This document shows positions 14,428 through 26,355 of a DNA stretch of 64,000 nucleotides, in pieces (positions within the stretch are counted from its first letter, which is position 1; each line of letters begins with the position of its first letter). The translations under genes and the position numbers were made by a program. The stretch is from assembly GCF_021155775.2 (NCBI RefSeq), contig NC_060234.1, positions 39,553,026 through 39,617,025 of the forward strand, in the 5' to 3' direction. The stretch is from Neodiprion pinetum. Its lineage: Eukaryota; Arthropoda; Insecta; Hymenoptera; Diprionidae. The notes under the pieces were generated by a model. The model ran no database searches and was not told the DNA's origin. It saw only the letters and a program-made list of their open reading frames with translations.

Positions 14428-16212
14428 AAACCGAAACCTACGCTGTTGCGAATTTCTGTCTCACGCTCTCCGTCCAGTTGCTACGTTCGGCAATTTCGGT
14501 CAGTTGATTGACATCCTCCCAGCTAATTGGGGACGCGTAGATCAGCTCGTCGATTCTTTCCCTAACGCAGTTGCTGAAGGCAGTGGAGATGCAAACACCG
14601 ACCTAAAACACTGACGATATGAATCGCCGTACCAAAGGAGCGATAATTGACTTACCTTGAAGTTTTTGCAAGACTTGGCGATGTCGATGATGTGCTTTAC
14701 ACCATTGACGTTCACGGAAACGGCCTTGTTGAATTCCTCGTCGAATCTCACGGAGGCAGCAGCGTGAAATATAATCGAAACCTGAAACGAGTCCGTTGGA
14801 AAATTCACGATGAATGATCAGTTGAAGTTTTTCAACAACAAATCTGCAGAATACTCAGTAACCTCGTTGATCACGCGTTGACGATCTGCGGCCGATAAAC
14901 CGAGCTCAGAACTCTCGACGTCACCGGCCAGTCCAACCACGTTGTTCGCAAACTGCGGACACTCGGCCCTCAAGACGTGGAAAACCTGCAAAAGTAAAGA
15001 TCAAACTGTCCAGCTAGTATCGATACTCCGCGGAATGTACAAAACTTCTTCCTGAAATACCTTACCGAGTTTTCGAATAGAGCTTCGATTCGTTCTTGCG
15101 AGGTTTTACCCTTCTTCGGACGAACGAGGAGGTAGATGGTCCCGATGTTTCGACAGCTTCTAAGCAACTTTGCCGTTAGTATTTTACCTATAAAGCCAGT
15201 TCCGCCTGAAAGTAAAAACAAGACGTCATAATCATCGTAAGATGCAAATATCACGTTCGTTCGTTTTACAGCAAAACCAGTTGGTTGTTGTAAGGTTGAA
15301 CAAGTTCACTGTAACGGGTTCGTCACTCTGTTGTAAAAAATAGCAAGTTAAACGGAAAGAGAGACTTGTTTTTTATAGACACCAGTATCTAACTATAAAT
15401 AAAAATTGATTTGGCACGTAATTTCTAGATGTACGATTACTCTGTTTTTCTTTTGTCTTTTACTACAATTTTGAAGAGTTTGTTTCCTTTAAAGTCGACT
15501 GTATTTAGATTTCTTTTTGATTAACTAAACGAGTATCTATATAAATATAATATATAACTAAGTATAACTATATAAATATGAGTACGTATATAAATTTGTA
15601 CAAATAACATTGCAAATATTACTTATTGTTTTAAAGATCATTCGTTCATTTGCTCATCCATACGGCTATTCCCACGTACGAATATCCATTTTCAAATTTA
15701 ATTCGACAATTTACTCTTGTTTGTATGACCAGCCTTTTCTTTAAAGTCTAATAGTTTTCTTTCCTTCTACTGAGCTTTCTTATCTGTAACGGTGCGCCAT
15801 TTGATCGTACCCACCACCACCAGTCGGAGCCGACTTCGACAAGTTGTGTATGAAATAACGACCATCACGTAAAATTTCTCCTAAATCCTAGGTAATAGAG
15901 AATATTTTCTGCATTCAAATTGCATCGTAAATTCCCATACTCAAGTAGAAATAGCATTTTTTACGAAGAGAACAGTGCCTTGTGATGTCAAATTAAACCA
16001 ACGGCGCACCTTCATCCTTACGACGATCAACAGGTTTCGCCAAAAAATGGTTCTATCTGCAGATCTATGCACTGCCTGTGATTGAATCACTTAAATACAA
16101 TTGAAAATATAATTCTCAACTAATAATCCGATGAATTCAAAAGTTGCAGAAAGGACTACTCACCGGTTATCAAGATACTTTCTCCAGCATAGAATTCTTG
16201 GATCAGCGACAT
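12741..16212 (-). CDS. FAR-A: fatty acyl-CoA reductase, 10 exons, 509 aa, intact
   Basis: Exons on the minus strand, in order: 16212-16164, 15205-15066, 14985-14863, 14781-14656, 14602-14442, 14346-14237, 14019-13821, 13667-13425, 13326-13069, 12861-12741 (stop TAA). They sum to 1530 nt with the frame kept. The protein starts MSLIQEFYAG and reaches the Rossmann motif TGGTGFIG at residues 16-23. The catalytic pair is Y209/K213 in YTFTK. The FAR_C region follows in exons 8-9 (FFCTREWDF, LWARLDQKDKELFPF). A hydrophobic segment lies in exon 8 and a membrane helix in the last exon (VIHIAVRLIFVTFVIWITWK). Known role of the family: NADPH-dependent reduction of long-chain acyl-CoA to fatty alcohol, usually at the ER or peroxisome membrane. 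Two donors are weak: GTCGTA after exon 7 and GTTAGT after exon 9; the latter is the only choice that keeps phase 2. It has the opposite orientation to FAR-B and FAR-C. Substrate chain length cannot be read from the sequence. Confidence 0.95.
14389..14425 (+). repeat. (AG)n microsatellite in FAR-A intron 5
   Basis: About 18 perfect AG units lie between exons 5 and 6 of FAR-A. On the transcribed strand this is a CT run upstream of the exon-6 acceptor, so it may act as a long polypyrimidine stretch. Confidence 0.9.
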
Positions 16213-16587
16213 TATGCAACGAGTGGATGACACGGTCGGATAACAACTGGCTTATTAAACGTCGTGGCTGGTATGCTTACCCGTATTTCGCGATGGTCAA
16301 AGGGACCCCTCGGCCACGTAGCAACAGCCAATGAAAGGCCGACTGCATTGAAATTAATATGTCTCAAGGCTGTAATAAGTCAGTATGCATGCCAATCATT
16401 TGCAACTCCATGTGGCGAAGACCTAGTTTCCGATACGGCAGAAATTTGGATTGCAGATGACGACTGTTCAGCGTTTATTTCCTATGCTTGGAACATTCAA
16501 GTATCGTTTTGTCATGATTAAATCGATAGATCGCGTTGGGTGGAAAACTTTGCTTGAAATTAGGAACCGAAACATTCTTAGTGCAGA

Positions 16588-16676
16588 CTTTGGCTGAGCA
16601 CTGCGATCGAACGGCTTAATAGGCCGATGGAACCAAATGACTGCAAGTCCCGCAGACGTCTGTTCGAATCTTGGAG
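16588..16676 (+). repeat. tRNA-like head of a possible SINE
   Basis: TGGCTGAGCA at 16591 resembles a pol III A box and TGTTCGAATCT at 16661 resembles a B box, about 70 bp apart. The acceptor and anticodon stems do not fold cleanly. This is therefore not a functional tRNA gene but could be a decayed tRNA-derived SINE. Confidence 0.3.
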
Positions 16677-17100
16677 AAATACACCAAACAGATAACTACT
16701 CTAATAATATTTTCGGATTCCCTCCTCCTCTTCCCAGCCTCTTACATGCGTGTAAAGTGACAACCATCGTGGATGATTTCTTTACAGCTGCTGATTTCTA
16801 TAAAAAGAGTACTTATACAGTTCTCATTAGGTCAACCGAGAATCTCTGTTCAATGCAGCAAATTTAATATTGCATGATATTGCATAACTACTGGAAATAC
16901 GTACAATAGTACACAGACACGGTACACACAACAGAATATATTGTTATATCCTGACGGGGGTAACGTAAGAAAGGCACCCGTACCCAGGAGTGGACTTGAA
17001 ACTTACTTATCATGAACAATTACCTGAATTAATATTAATTTAAGAAGACATTCGTTCTCGATAATATTATTTATCGAATAATATTATTCTTGGATATGAA

Positions 17101-17175
17101 GGTCGTGAACGTCACAACACTTTTTTTGTGTTAACGTTTCAGCCCGGATGAGGGACCTCCTCAGAACAATTTATT
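17101..17175 (-). ncRNA. Hammerhead-ribozyme-like motif (Penelope type?)
   Basis: Read on the minus strand: CTGAGGA (17164-17158) fits the core CUGANGA. A short stem II, GTCC with GGGC, comes next, then GAAAC. Stem III follows (ACGT with ACGT, then ACAC with GTGT) and closes with GTT at the predicted cleavage site next to 17108/17107. Stem I is weak, with a mismatch at its first pair. Penelope-like retroelements are known to carry minimal hammerheads. No Penelope ORF is visible here, so this would be a relic. Confidence 0.35.
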
Positions 17176-18734
17176 TAGAACATCTGTCACGAACAGAAAT
17201 TATAAAATAATGTACAACTAACTTATAACAAAATTAAATGTGAAAGGTTTGGGTAATAAGCAGGGATGTTTGTGCTAGTATAAATGAGAGGAATTACCTG
17301 ATGATGAACTGACACTTTCAAATAACGAAGAAAAGAGACCAACTAGTATGTAGTGAATGCGTGTTAGAATAACCGAGAAAAAACACAAAAGTTCATTTTT
17401 TAAAAAACACTGCGACAGCGATACGAAACTCCCAAGCATTCATCCTGGTTGTTAATTGAATAAAAACACACAACGACCGTTTTAGGTTTTGAGTCTGGAG
17501 CACTTTTGAACCTGTGGAACGTCCAGTGTGTAGTGGGGGGAGACCGATATCAGTCATTATCAGAGCAAGCACAGAGTCAACGGGTTAAATAGAAATCAGA
17601 AAATGTTAAGAAGGTGAAATCGAGAGCAAGCTCAGTCGGTAATAAATAGTTACGATGGGTGTATCACAGAGGTGTAAATAGTACTCAGATGTTCAATATC
17701 TTGTCTTCGATTGACAGAATTGGGATGTGCAACAATATTGCGCATTTCTAACAATAACCTATTGTAATACAATGGTATTCCATCCCATACGTTGCAGGTT
17801 TGTTCGAGTCACTCAACAGAATATTCTCTAAGTATAAAATCCAATTATTTATTTTATGTATGCTATACTTTTCTCTAAAAACGCTACAAGAAATGCGTGT
17901 GTTACGTTCAGTATGCACGTTGTTGCAGTCGGAAAAAAATTTGGTCGTAATTACCAAGATTCAGTCCTGGCAAGAAATTTTCAAGGCTATCGTACATCCA
18001 ACCAACATTATTTTCGCAAAAGTAAAAAGTTTTGTTGATTCTGAAGTGCAATCCCATCGATTCTGTTGCGATTGCAAAATCTGATCCACACAATACACAG
18101 TGAAATCATTTTGTAAAGATGGGATAATGATTACTTGATTGTTGTAACTGAGAGATTTTCGTTTGATTGTAATTTATGCGACACGAAAAAACGACAAAGA
18201 AGTATGCCCGCTGCGTGCTATAAAAACTATAATATTACTGAAAGTTCATAATAATACAGACGGATGTAGTACAAAATGGAGAAGGAAGAGAGAAAAAGTG
18301 AAAAACTAATTTGCGGGAAATGTAAGGTCATATTTATCGTAAAAATAAATCAATGGAATCCTGAGAATGTATTTTGATTCTAAAAGACAGCAACACACGC
18401 ATAGTCACTTATTTTTTAGTACGCTGGCTTCATTCGTTTGACCACTGACGTTATTACGAGAAAAATTGCATTCGCGATATGTTAGCATGGGTATTTTGCG
18501 TGGAACAGATTCGCTGTCGCATAAGCAGCCCACCGATTAAAAATAGTGCAATGTTTAACATCTGGAGAATTTTAATGTTGATGAAAACAACTCTGAGTTG
18601 TAGGAATTTCCAGTTTCGAGGCAGATTTGTTCAATATTAAGTTAAGAATATAGTAGTTTTGTGCACTAAAAAATGTCTTCAATATCGTTCGGTACTAATC
18701 GCCTGTGTAAGAATCTGGATACATGTAGTCACAC

Positions 18735-19173
18735 ATGCACGTATGGTGTTGGTCACGCGTGAGGTTGCGCTGGGGGTCAGTCATTAGGTATCCGTCTAGC
18801 AAATAACACAAATTGTAGTCAGTGACGACTCACAATTAAGGAGTAATCATCGGCACAGAGTTTTAATTACACATTGTTTGCTATCTCTTCGACCCCTGTT
18901 GCGAAAATTAATTGCATTAATTTACACCAATTACAAATTTGAACGATGTATAATGAAACTGACGACTCATAGCTAACCGGATTAACATTTATTTTCAATA
19001 TTTGACGCCTTAAAAAGATACATTATAGAATTACATTATACAATTATTGTTAATCCAATCTCCCGTTCAAGATTTCAAATAAAATTACTCCATTTAACCA
19101 TTTATCTAAGTATAATATTGACACCATCATTACTCATTTTACAGAACCTGATCTAATTATAAAAAGTTCGTTA
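18735..19173 (+). repeat. Dispersed repeat, left copy of an inverted pair
   Basis: About 430 bp that match, in reverse complement, the block at 44732-45134. By eye identity is roughly 85-90%, with a few indels. Shared landmarks include GTATCCGTCTAGCAAATAAC, GTAGTCAGTGACGACTCAC and the end GATCTAATT(A/G)TAAAAAGTTC. It has no ORF of note. The family is unknown to me; it is probably a non-autonomous transposon. Confidence 0.85.
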
Positions 19174-20247
19174 CACCTGAAAAAAGCTTCTCATCGGTTC
19201 CGTTCACTTTCATTTTCCATTCTGAGAAGTGCAATGTAGCTAGACCACGTGTGCTACGTTTCACGATTAACATCTTTCTAATAACCGTAAGCGAGTCTCG
19301 ACTGTGCGCAGTAATCGCAATAGTTGGATGAATGCAGATCAAACTCGGGGTATAAAATATATTACAATTTATGTAACCCTACCCATCGTCTCAAACGGAA
19401 CAATTTTATCTAGGTTTTTCAATATGGTTGTTTAGTGACTGACTTAGGTCACTTCTTACGTCACTGAATTCAATCGCCATCGTCCTGTTTTTGAGAAATC
19501 CTACTCTGAGAATGCTCAGTTGATTTAAACTAAATACGAATTCAATCCATACGCGGGGTCGTATAGTTTAACAAATGCACACAGTGGTTACCCCGTCATT
19601 CGACTAATATCTGATCGGAAATGCATTCTGTAAATACTTGTTTGTTTTATTTTTGTTTTTGCCTATTATGATTGATATGGGAGATCAAAAACATGTATAA
19701 CTAGATTATGATACGATCAAGGCCTTCGACTTTGGAACCGTTGAAGAAACTCCAATTACTATCGTTGATGAGATATTTTTCTCATTCTGAAATCCGATCC
19801 ATAATTAGGATGAGTTGTGCAATGATGCTAAGAAAATGGTTCATAAAAATCGACTGTCGACCAAATAATGAATATAACTACCTTTTTCCATGAAACATCG
19901 CAAGAAACGATATTTTTCACTCTGGGATATCAACTCTCTTACAAACAGCTAACCACTTCCTGTCTCGCCGAATTCAATTGTCATGTTCGGTTTTGAAAAT
20001 ATCTTATTTCAATTCATGACGATGTAAATAAATTGCGAAATAAATCACCACAATGTTCGTATCATGATTCACAAAAATATTCATGACACGTTAATGACAT
20101 TGCACTAATATGCATTATACATTTCTCTATTTATAAGTCGTTCAGGTCACACGATGCACGGAGCAGGATTGAAGTACACAGTGTTTGACGATTTGCGACT
20201 CGTTAGTTTTCAGCCATCTCTCGTCGGGTGCTTATCACAGATTAAAA
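19174..20247. other. Intergenic, FAR-B upstream region
   Basis: AT-rich. A TATA candidate lies near its right end. No coding exon seen. Confidence 0.5.
20128..20137 (+). promoter_or_regulatory. possible TATA box of FAR-B
   Basis: TATTTATAAG lies 111 nt upstream of the FAR-B start codon. That would place a start site about 80 nt upstream of the ATG. There is no support beyond the motif and its spacing. Confidence 0.3.
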
Positions 20248-23200
20248 ATGTCGCAAATACAGCAATTCTATGCTGGGCAAAACGTTTTTATTACCGGTCA
20301 GTATCTACCGCTTGAGGTAGCTCTCAATTTTCTCAACATCAATTTCTATCAGAGAACACCTTACGTGTGAATTTTGAAAAACGATGTGTAGAAATAGACA
20401 CGATATTAAGTTGAGAATTCTAGAGAAGCTACAGCGAACCGTTTTTGGCAAACAGCGAGGCATTACCGGTACACGTTCTTCAATTTCAGGGGGTACCGGG
20501 TTTTTGGGCAAAATCTTGACGGAAAAACTGCTCCAAAGCTGTAGAGACATCGGGACCATCTACATCCTAATGCGGCCGAAAAAGGGCAACGGTGTTCAGG
20601 AACGCTTCGAAGCGTTTCTCGGTGATACGGTGAGTTACTACTATTGAACAGTTCTCAATATTATCATAATTTACATCTCGTCTTTCTTAAGAGAGTGATG
20701 AGGAACGCGGAAAGAGACAAGAATGTCGAAAATTCATTCTGACGCTGATGATCCATCGTCAACAGCCAACATTTACGCAAGTTTCGTTCCAGGTATTCGA
20801 TGTGTTACGGAACGACTATCCGGAATTTTCAAAGAAGATCGTCGGAGTCGAAGGTGATACCGCCCAGAACAAACTCGGACTTTCGGAAACGGACTACGCA
20901 CGCCTTGTCGAAGAGGTACGAATACTACAAATAGATAGTGCGTCTTTCCTTTCTTCGCGTCAGGGGTTCAAGTAAAGACGAAATTCTTACAGGTTTCGGT
21001 GATCTTTCACCTAGCTGCCACCGTGCGTTTCACAGAGCCCCTGGAGAAGGCTGTCGCAATTAACGTGAACAGCGTGAAACACGTGATAGACATTGCAAGG
21101 GCCTGCAAGAACTTGAAGGTGAGGGCATCTTCGCTGTTTCTCGTTCGACGAAATTAACATTATCACATTTCAGGCTGGGATTCACGTGTCCACCGCGTTC
21201 AGCCACTGCGTCCGGAAGTCCATCAACGAAGAGCTATACCCTCCACCCATGAGCCACGAAGAGATCAACATGCTAGTGGAAAAGTTCAAGAGAATCGAGG
21301 GGCCGGGAAACCTGACGGAGTTCGTCTCTAAAGGCTTTGCATGCTTCTTTGCACAATAGTATTCGTAACCAAGCATAAACTCGAGGTTTTAGAAAAAAAA
21401 GCTACCATACATACACTCGCGATATTAGCAGCAGTTGAAGTGACTGACTTTACTCATAACCCATCGGATATCTTTGTAAAAAGTGAGCAATTTTTAACCA
21501 AATCGATTTTGCAGAATCACGGGAGAATGGCCGAACACGTATTGTTTCACCAAAGCTATCGCCGAGGAAGTCGTCGCTAACTACGCCACTGACCTACCTT
21601 TCGCTATCTTCAGACCGTCAATTGGTAATTTACGCATGTGACAGACAGTTATTTCATCTCGAAATCTGAAACTCCTACTCCCAAACATCATAACAATCGC
21701 ACAAGCCAGCAATTCAGTCATTCCAAAACCGATTTTAAACATGTTATTCCAATGATACTCCGTAATATTGCTGCCATCCTGTCAGAACCTCCTTTCAGGA
21801 GAGAACGTAACAACTATGTCGCAACATTGCTGCAAGGTAACTGTAATATCACCAATCTTGTGAAACGATTTCGCTGCAATCTTGTGGCAGCATGAAGTAC
21901 TGTGTGGACACCGTATGAGAATCAAATGACGCATTAATTCAATTTTTTATACGACTCTACGTTTTCTTATGACGTGGGTTGATAGGCGTGGTACAAAAAA
22001 ATCTGACTCGTTGACACTAGAATACTTTCTCCGTGATTGTTAAAATGGTCTCGAATAACTCTGTTATGATCACGGAGTGCAGAGCTCATGGCTTCGCATT
22101 GCAACAGTTACACAATTCGAAAGGGATGCTCGTCACGAGTTGTCAGAATCTTGAATTTCTGAAATTCTACGGTTATTCCTACGAACATCTTCATAAATTG
22201 TTCCACAGTGACAGGGGCCTACAAAACCCCCATCCCAGGATGGGTTTCGAGTCCCATAGGAATTTCGGGCATGATATGTGTCTGTGGCCTGGGTATCATA
22301 CACGCCGTTTTGATCGATACCAGTACCAGGCTTGAGGTTGTCCCGGTCGATTATGTTTGCAACGCACTTATCGCTTCAGCTTGGAAGATCGCAATGACGG
22401 AAAAAAGGTAACGTTTAGCAGAGAAAAGCAATTTATTAAAGTTGGTTTTCGTCATTTTCTACTTTTTCTGTTTTTCTAATGTATTATTTTGTCTTGGTAA
22501 TTCTTTCCCAATTCCGACAATAATCCATTTTCTTATTTTTATTTTCCGATCAAATACGGCAATTCTAAATACGGCAATTTTTCGTCTCGCTTAAGGCATG
22601 AATAAAATTGGTTGTAATTTAGCTTATTGCGGAATATTGAGAAAAGATAAAGGAATTTTTCAAACCTGAACATTTCACAACGAGACCGCGAACTGACTTG
22701 GCATTAGCTTTCGAATTTACACGTCAAGAAGTAAATACAGGGAAACATTGTGCGAGCCAATGGTTAGAGACCTTACGTGTGTATTTCAGAAGCCGCGAGG
22801 ACGTTCCGGTGTACAATTACGTTTCTGGAAATGAAAATCCTATAACTTGGAAAGACTTTGATAATAAAGTCAGAGCCGTCGCAAAAACTCATCCATTCGA
22901 GCAAGCTGTTTACTACCCCAGCGGATACGCCACAAAATCAAGATTTCTGTACACAACCCTACACTTTTTTCTTAATTTGCTCCCAGCAGTGATGATTGAC
23001 GTTGTTCTGCGATTGAAGGGACAACAGCCACGGTAAGTACAAAATAAATTTAGTCCTTTATTGGTTGTACGTAGACAAGTTAGTCAACATCCACAAGTTA
23101 GACGTACGAAATAGACAAAATCCAGCAACGAGATTAAACGTGAGTATTACACAATTTCAGAATGTACAAGCTCGTGGGTCAAATTTATGAGGCGTTTAAC

Positions 23201-23602
23201 GCATTGGAGTATTTCACCACGCAACAGTGGGATTTCGACAATCAGAAGATTCAAGCGCTCTGGGAGCAACTTGGGTCCGAAGACAAGAGTATATTTCCAT
23301 TCAGTATGCAAACCGTCGTTTGGGATGAATATGTCATAAATATGAGCAAAGGCATACGCAAGTTCATCGTAGGTGATTCCGATGGAAACGAAGAGAGAGC
23401 GAGACGGCGACAGGTTTAGTGAGTGAAAGTCTAGCCTGTGGTGCACTTTACCAAAGACTTACACGCGTTGCACAATATACTCAATCCCTTCACCTGTTTC
23501 AGTCTTTACGCCATCCATTTGGTCGTGCGTATCACGTCTGGCATCTTTATTTTGTGGTTGATCTGGAAGTCCTTTCATGGGATTCAATCAATGTTCCTGT
23601 GA
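20248..23602 (+). CDS. FAR-B: fatty acyl-CoA reductase, 10 exons, defective exon-5 splice donor
   Basis: Exons: 20248-20296, 20490-20629, 20793-20915, 20993-21118, 21174-21334, 21515-21624, 22209-22407, 22790-23032, 23161-23418, 23503-23602 (stop TGA). With the homologous exon-5 end this gives 502 aa. The start MSQIQQFYAG aligns with the starts of FAR-A and FAR-C. TGGTGFLG lies at residues 16-23. The active-site motif is YCFTK, with Y and K retained. FAR_C shows FTTQQWDF and LWEQLGSEDKSIFPF, and the C-terminal helix includes GIFILWLIWKSF. The homologous donor after exon 5 is CT (21335-21336), not GT. An in-frame cryptic donor GA|GTTCGT at 21319/21320 would remove 15 nt (five residues) and give 497 aa. 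Read-through reaches TAG at 21357-21359. All other junctions are GT-AG. Whether the gene is functional depends on how this intron is spliced. Confidence 0.9.
21335..21514 (+). other. FAR-B intron 5 with CT-AG ends
   Basis: Exon 5 is exactly 161 nt in FAR-A and FAR-C and is followed by GTAGG. At the same point in FAR-B the bases are CTTTGC. The acceptor side (GATTTTGCAG, ending 21514) is normal. The nearest phase-compatible GT is at 21320-21321 (GTTCGT). Confidence 0.85.
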
Positions 23603-26355
23603 TACGATTCTGAAGTTCGGCCCCGTTCTCGTTTGATCGACGAACAAGCCATCGTACTTAGTATCATTGTGTAATTTATGTAACGGAGAATAAACACAAC
23701 TCGCATGTTTCAATTATCGTAACCAAATTACCACACGTCACATCCATTTGACTGTTCATACAGAGAAAATAGCGCCGACTCGATGCGCGTATTTAGGACA
23801 TTACTCTCACAGACTAAGTCTGAGCACCCCATCAGCGTTGCAAGCAGCGCCAAATGCGTTCCGATATCAACAAGATTTTGCTCCAAGTCTGAATACATGC
23901 GAGATTAAATATTCCCAAGTCACTTTCTCGGATCGTCTGTTTATTCTAATCCCACCTAAATATACACCACTTCCGTATAATTTCACCGAAATTGGTTCGA
24001 AATACCGAGGAGAGTCCGACTATAATCATTGAACTAAACAACTTCTCGAACCATGCAATAAAAACTCCTAATAAAAAAGCTCTGTTCTCGTTCTGTACGA
24101 AATCCGATGGGGTTCGAAATGATAATAGCCAGCCTCAGTCTTATTTCAGGTCTAACCAGGCTTCCGACATCATCCAAAACTCTCATGTTTGGCACCAACG
24201 TATCTGCAGATCACTTTTTGGGGCTACCCAAAGTCACCGAACATCTGATCAATGCACAATTTTTTTTGAATTTAAAATTTTCTTTCTTGTGCTGCAAATA
24301 TTGGGAGAGAAATTATGGGAAGTCCGGGAGAGAGGACTTTGAACGGAAAATGTTGCGAAAAAACATTTAATTGCAAGATCGAAATTTTTATTGCACGAAC
24401 TTCTCACAGAAACTATTCGGTAATATAAAATACGATAGGAAGAATTTTGAATCTTCCCGATTGCGCATAATAACAAGAACATTAACAAACTGCACCGGCA
24501 ATCCCAAAGCAAGAGGGTATGAGTTAGATGCACCAGTTGGGAGAGGTGGCCTCTACCGGTAATTGAATATTGATATAAAAATATTTGAACGATTCAAGCT
24601 AGTTGATCTACCATAAATTTCGTGAGCAATTTACGGATTTTCCTAACCGTTTGCAGTGCCAACAACTTTAGTATGACAATTCAAATTCACCTCCGTACAT
24701 CAGCAGAACTACTTCATCATGAATTTGCGGCATTCAGTTGAACCTTGTAAGAGGTATTATTGATGAAAAAAAAGTCAATATTCCCCGATCTTCGTTAACG
24801 AAGTTCCTGCGTACTTTCACCTGACCTGACAACGTTCGGATGTGTTTATCGTGCACTTAGCTGTATACTTTAACTGTCAGAAAGTATTGCGTCACCAGTG
24901 ATCAGTTCCGAAATTTATAAATACAGGTAGAGATGGAACAACTGTGCAAACATTTCCCGACTGATACTGAAAAAATTGGGAAAACATGGGGATGGCAATC
25001 CTCTGAACACGTGATCTCAATATATTATTACTTAACAGTTGATCATTTATTTTGATTACTCATTTGTGAGTAAAGAGAAAAATTTAGAATCCAATTGACC
25101 GAAAATGAGATCAAAATGGCTGTTGTGACGATATTATGAGTTCAAAAATGCCCGCAAATTCTTGCTAATCACAGCCATCTCGATTGCGGCGTCAGGCGGG
25201 AGAAAGGGCTCAGAATTTGAAAGAGTTTACGAGCAGACGACCAACCAACCGTTTTATAATTCCCCGTAGTTATTATTTAATCGTTATTAACACAAATTCA
25301 AATTAAATTAACACATCGATATCGCCAGTAAATATCCGTACGCATCCCAACGTGTGAGTCAAGAATAAAAAACAAAACGAAGTCACGAGATCCAAGGAAC
25401 CATCAATTTTTACTAACTTTTTCGCATTACGGAATCGCCGCGAAGAAAACTTAAAAAGACCGTGGATTCCAAATTTTATCGAAAGACTCTCAAAATCACC
25501 TGGACAATCACACGACGGAGCTGCTGCCAAGTATAAAGCAAAGGGATGAGTGATTTTAAACTTATTTAGGACTTATCAACTTTTTTCGCTATCATCATCG
25601 ACAATTTTTGAATGAATATCTAATTTTTATTATTTTGACGATGGACAGGATTTAAAGAGTTTTTATATGTTATTTATATTTCATTTATATTTCATTTATT
25701 CAATTGATAGTCAATGTCGTATTTAATATCATTCTCGTCATATTTTTTCTAAATCTGTCCATTTATTTCATTCTTTTTTTTATTTGACCAACGACTGAAA
25801 TTCTAACCCATCCCATTATTTACATTTGTTTTTGACCTCCCAGACTAATCTCAATATAGGCAAAAACAAGAAATAATTATTTACACTGTACTGGAATTCC
25901 CAAGCAATTGTCAAGTGATCTAGTTTTATGATCCCTTCGCAGAGATCAATCTTATACAAGAATTCGAATAATTGACTGATATGGTATCTTTCAATTTAAT
26001 GAGCGTATTCTTGAGTTGGAGTTCAAAAATGATCTTCATCTACCACAAATTTTCCGCCTGACCTTCAAAAGTGTCGTGTCACGATTCACATTGTTCCCAC
26101 ACCGGTGACGTTGTAGACAATAGTTAAAGTTTTCAAGCGGAAATTACTTTTATTTTCCAGTCCTATTGTGAAACAATGACTCTACCCAGGAAGCTAAGAC
26201 GTTGACATATTTTAATTCGCATTCGTTTGCATATTGCACAAAATGTGTGTAAAGGAGTTAACAAATTTACATTCGCGCACGTGGTATCTCATCCATAAGT
26301 AACGCGAAGTTAGCGACGACGCTAAGAGTCACTCCGGTACCGCAGTAGAAGAAAC
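23603..26355. other. Intergenic between FAR-B and FAR-C
   Basis: It contains the FAR-B 3' UTR, then AT-rich DNA with no FAR fragments or other domains that I can find. The last hundred bases should hold the FAR-C promoter, but no clear TATA box is visible. Confidence 0.5.
23689..23694 (+). other. poly(A) signal candidate of FAR-B
   Basis: A canonical AATAAA lies 87 nt after the FAR-B stop codon, a normal distance for a short 3' UTR. Confidence 0.5.

Larger units (their letters stand above)
16213..18734. other. Intergenic, upstream of FAR-A; transposon debris
   Basis: The FAR-A promoter should lie at its left edge, with TTTAATAA about 55 nt before the start codon on the minus strand. The rest holds the SINE-like and hammerhead-like motifs and AT-rich DNA. 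Confidence 0.5.

Noticed and set aside
16588..16676. A functional tRNA gene
   Set aside because: The B box is present but the acceptor and anticodon stems do not pair, and no clear anticodon loop of seven bases exists.
21638..21895. Open frames inside FAR-B intron 6 as extra exons
   Set aside because: Exon-by-exon alignment with FAR-A and FAR-C leaves no residues unaccounted for here.
20248..23602. Calling FAR-B outright a pseudogene
   Set aside because: Only the exon-5 donor is damaged. All frames and catalytic residues are intact, and an in-frame alternative donor exists.
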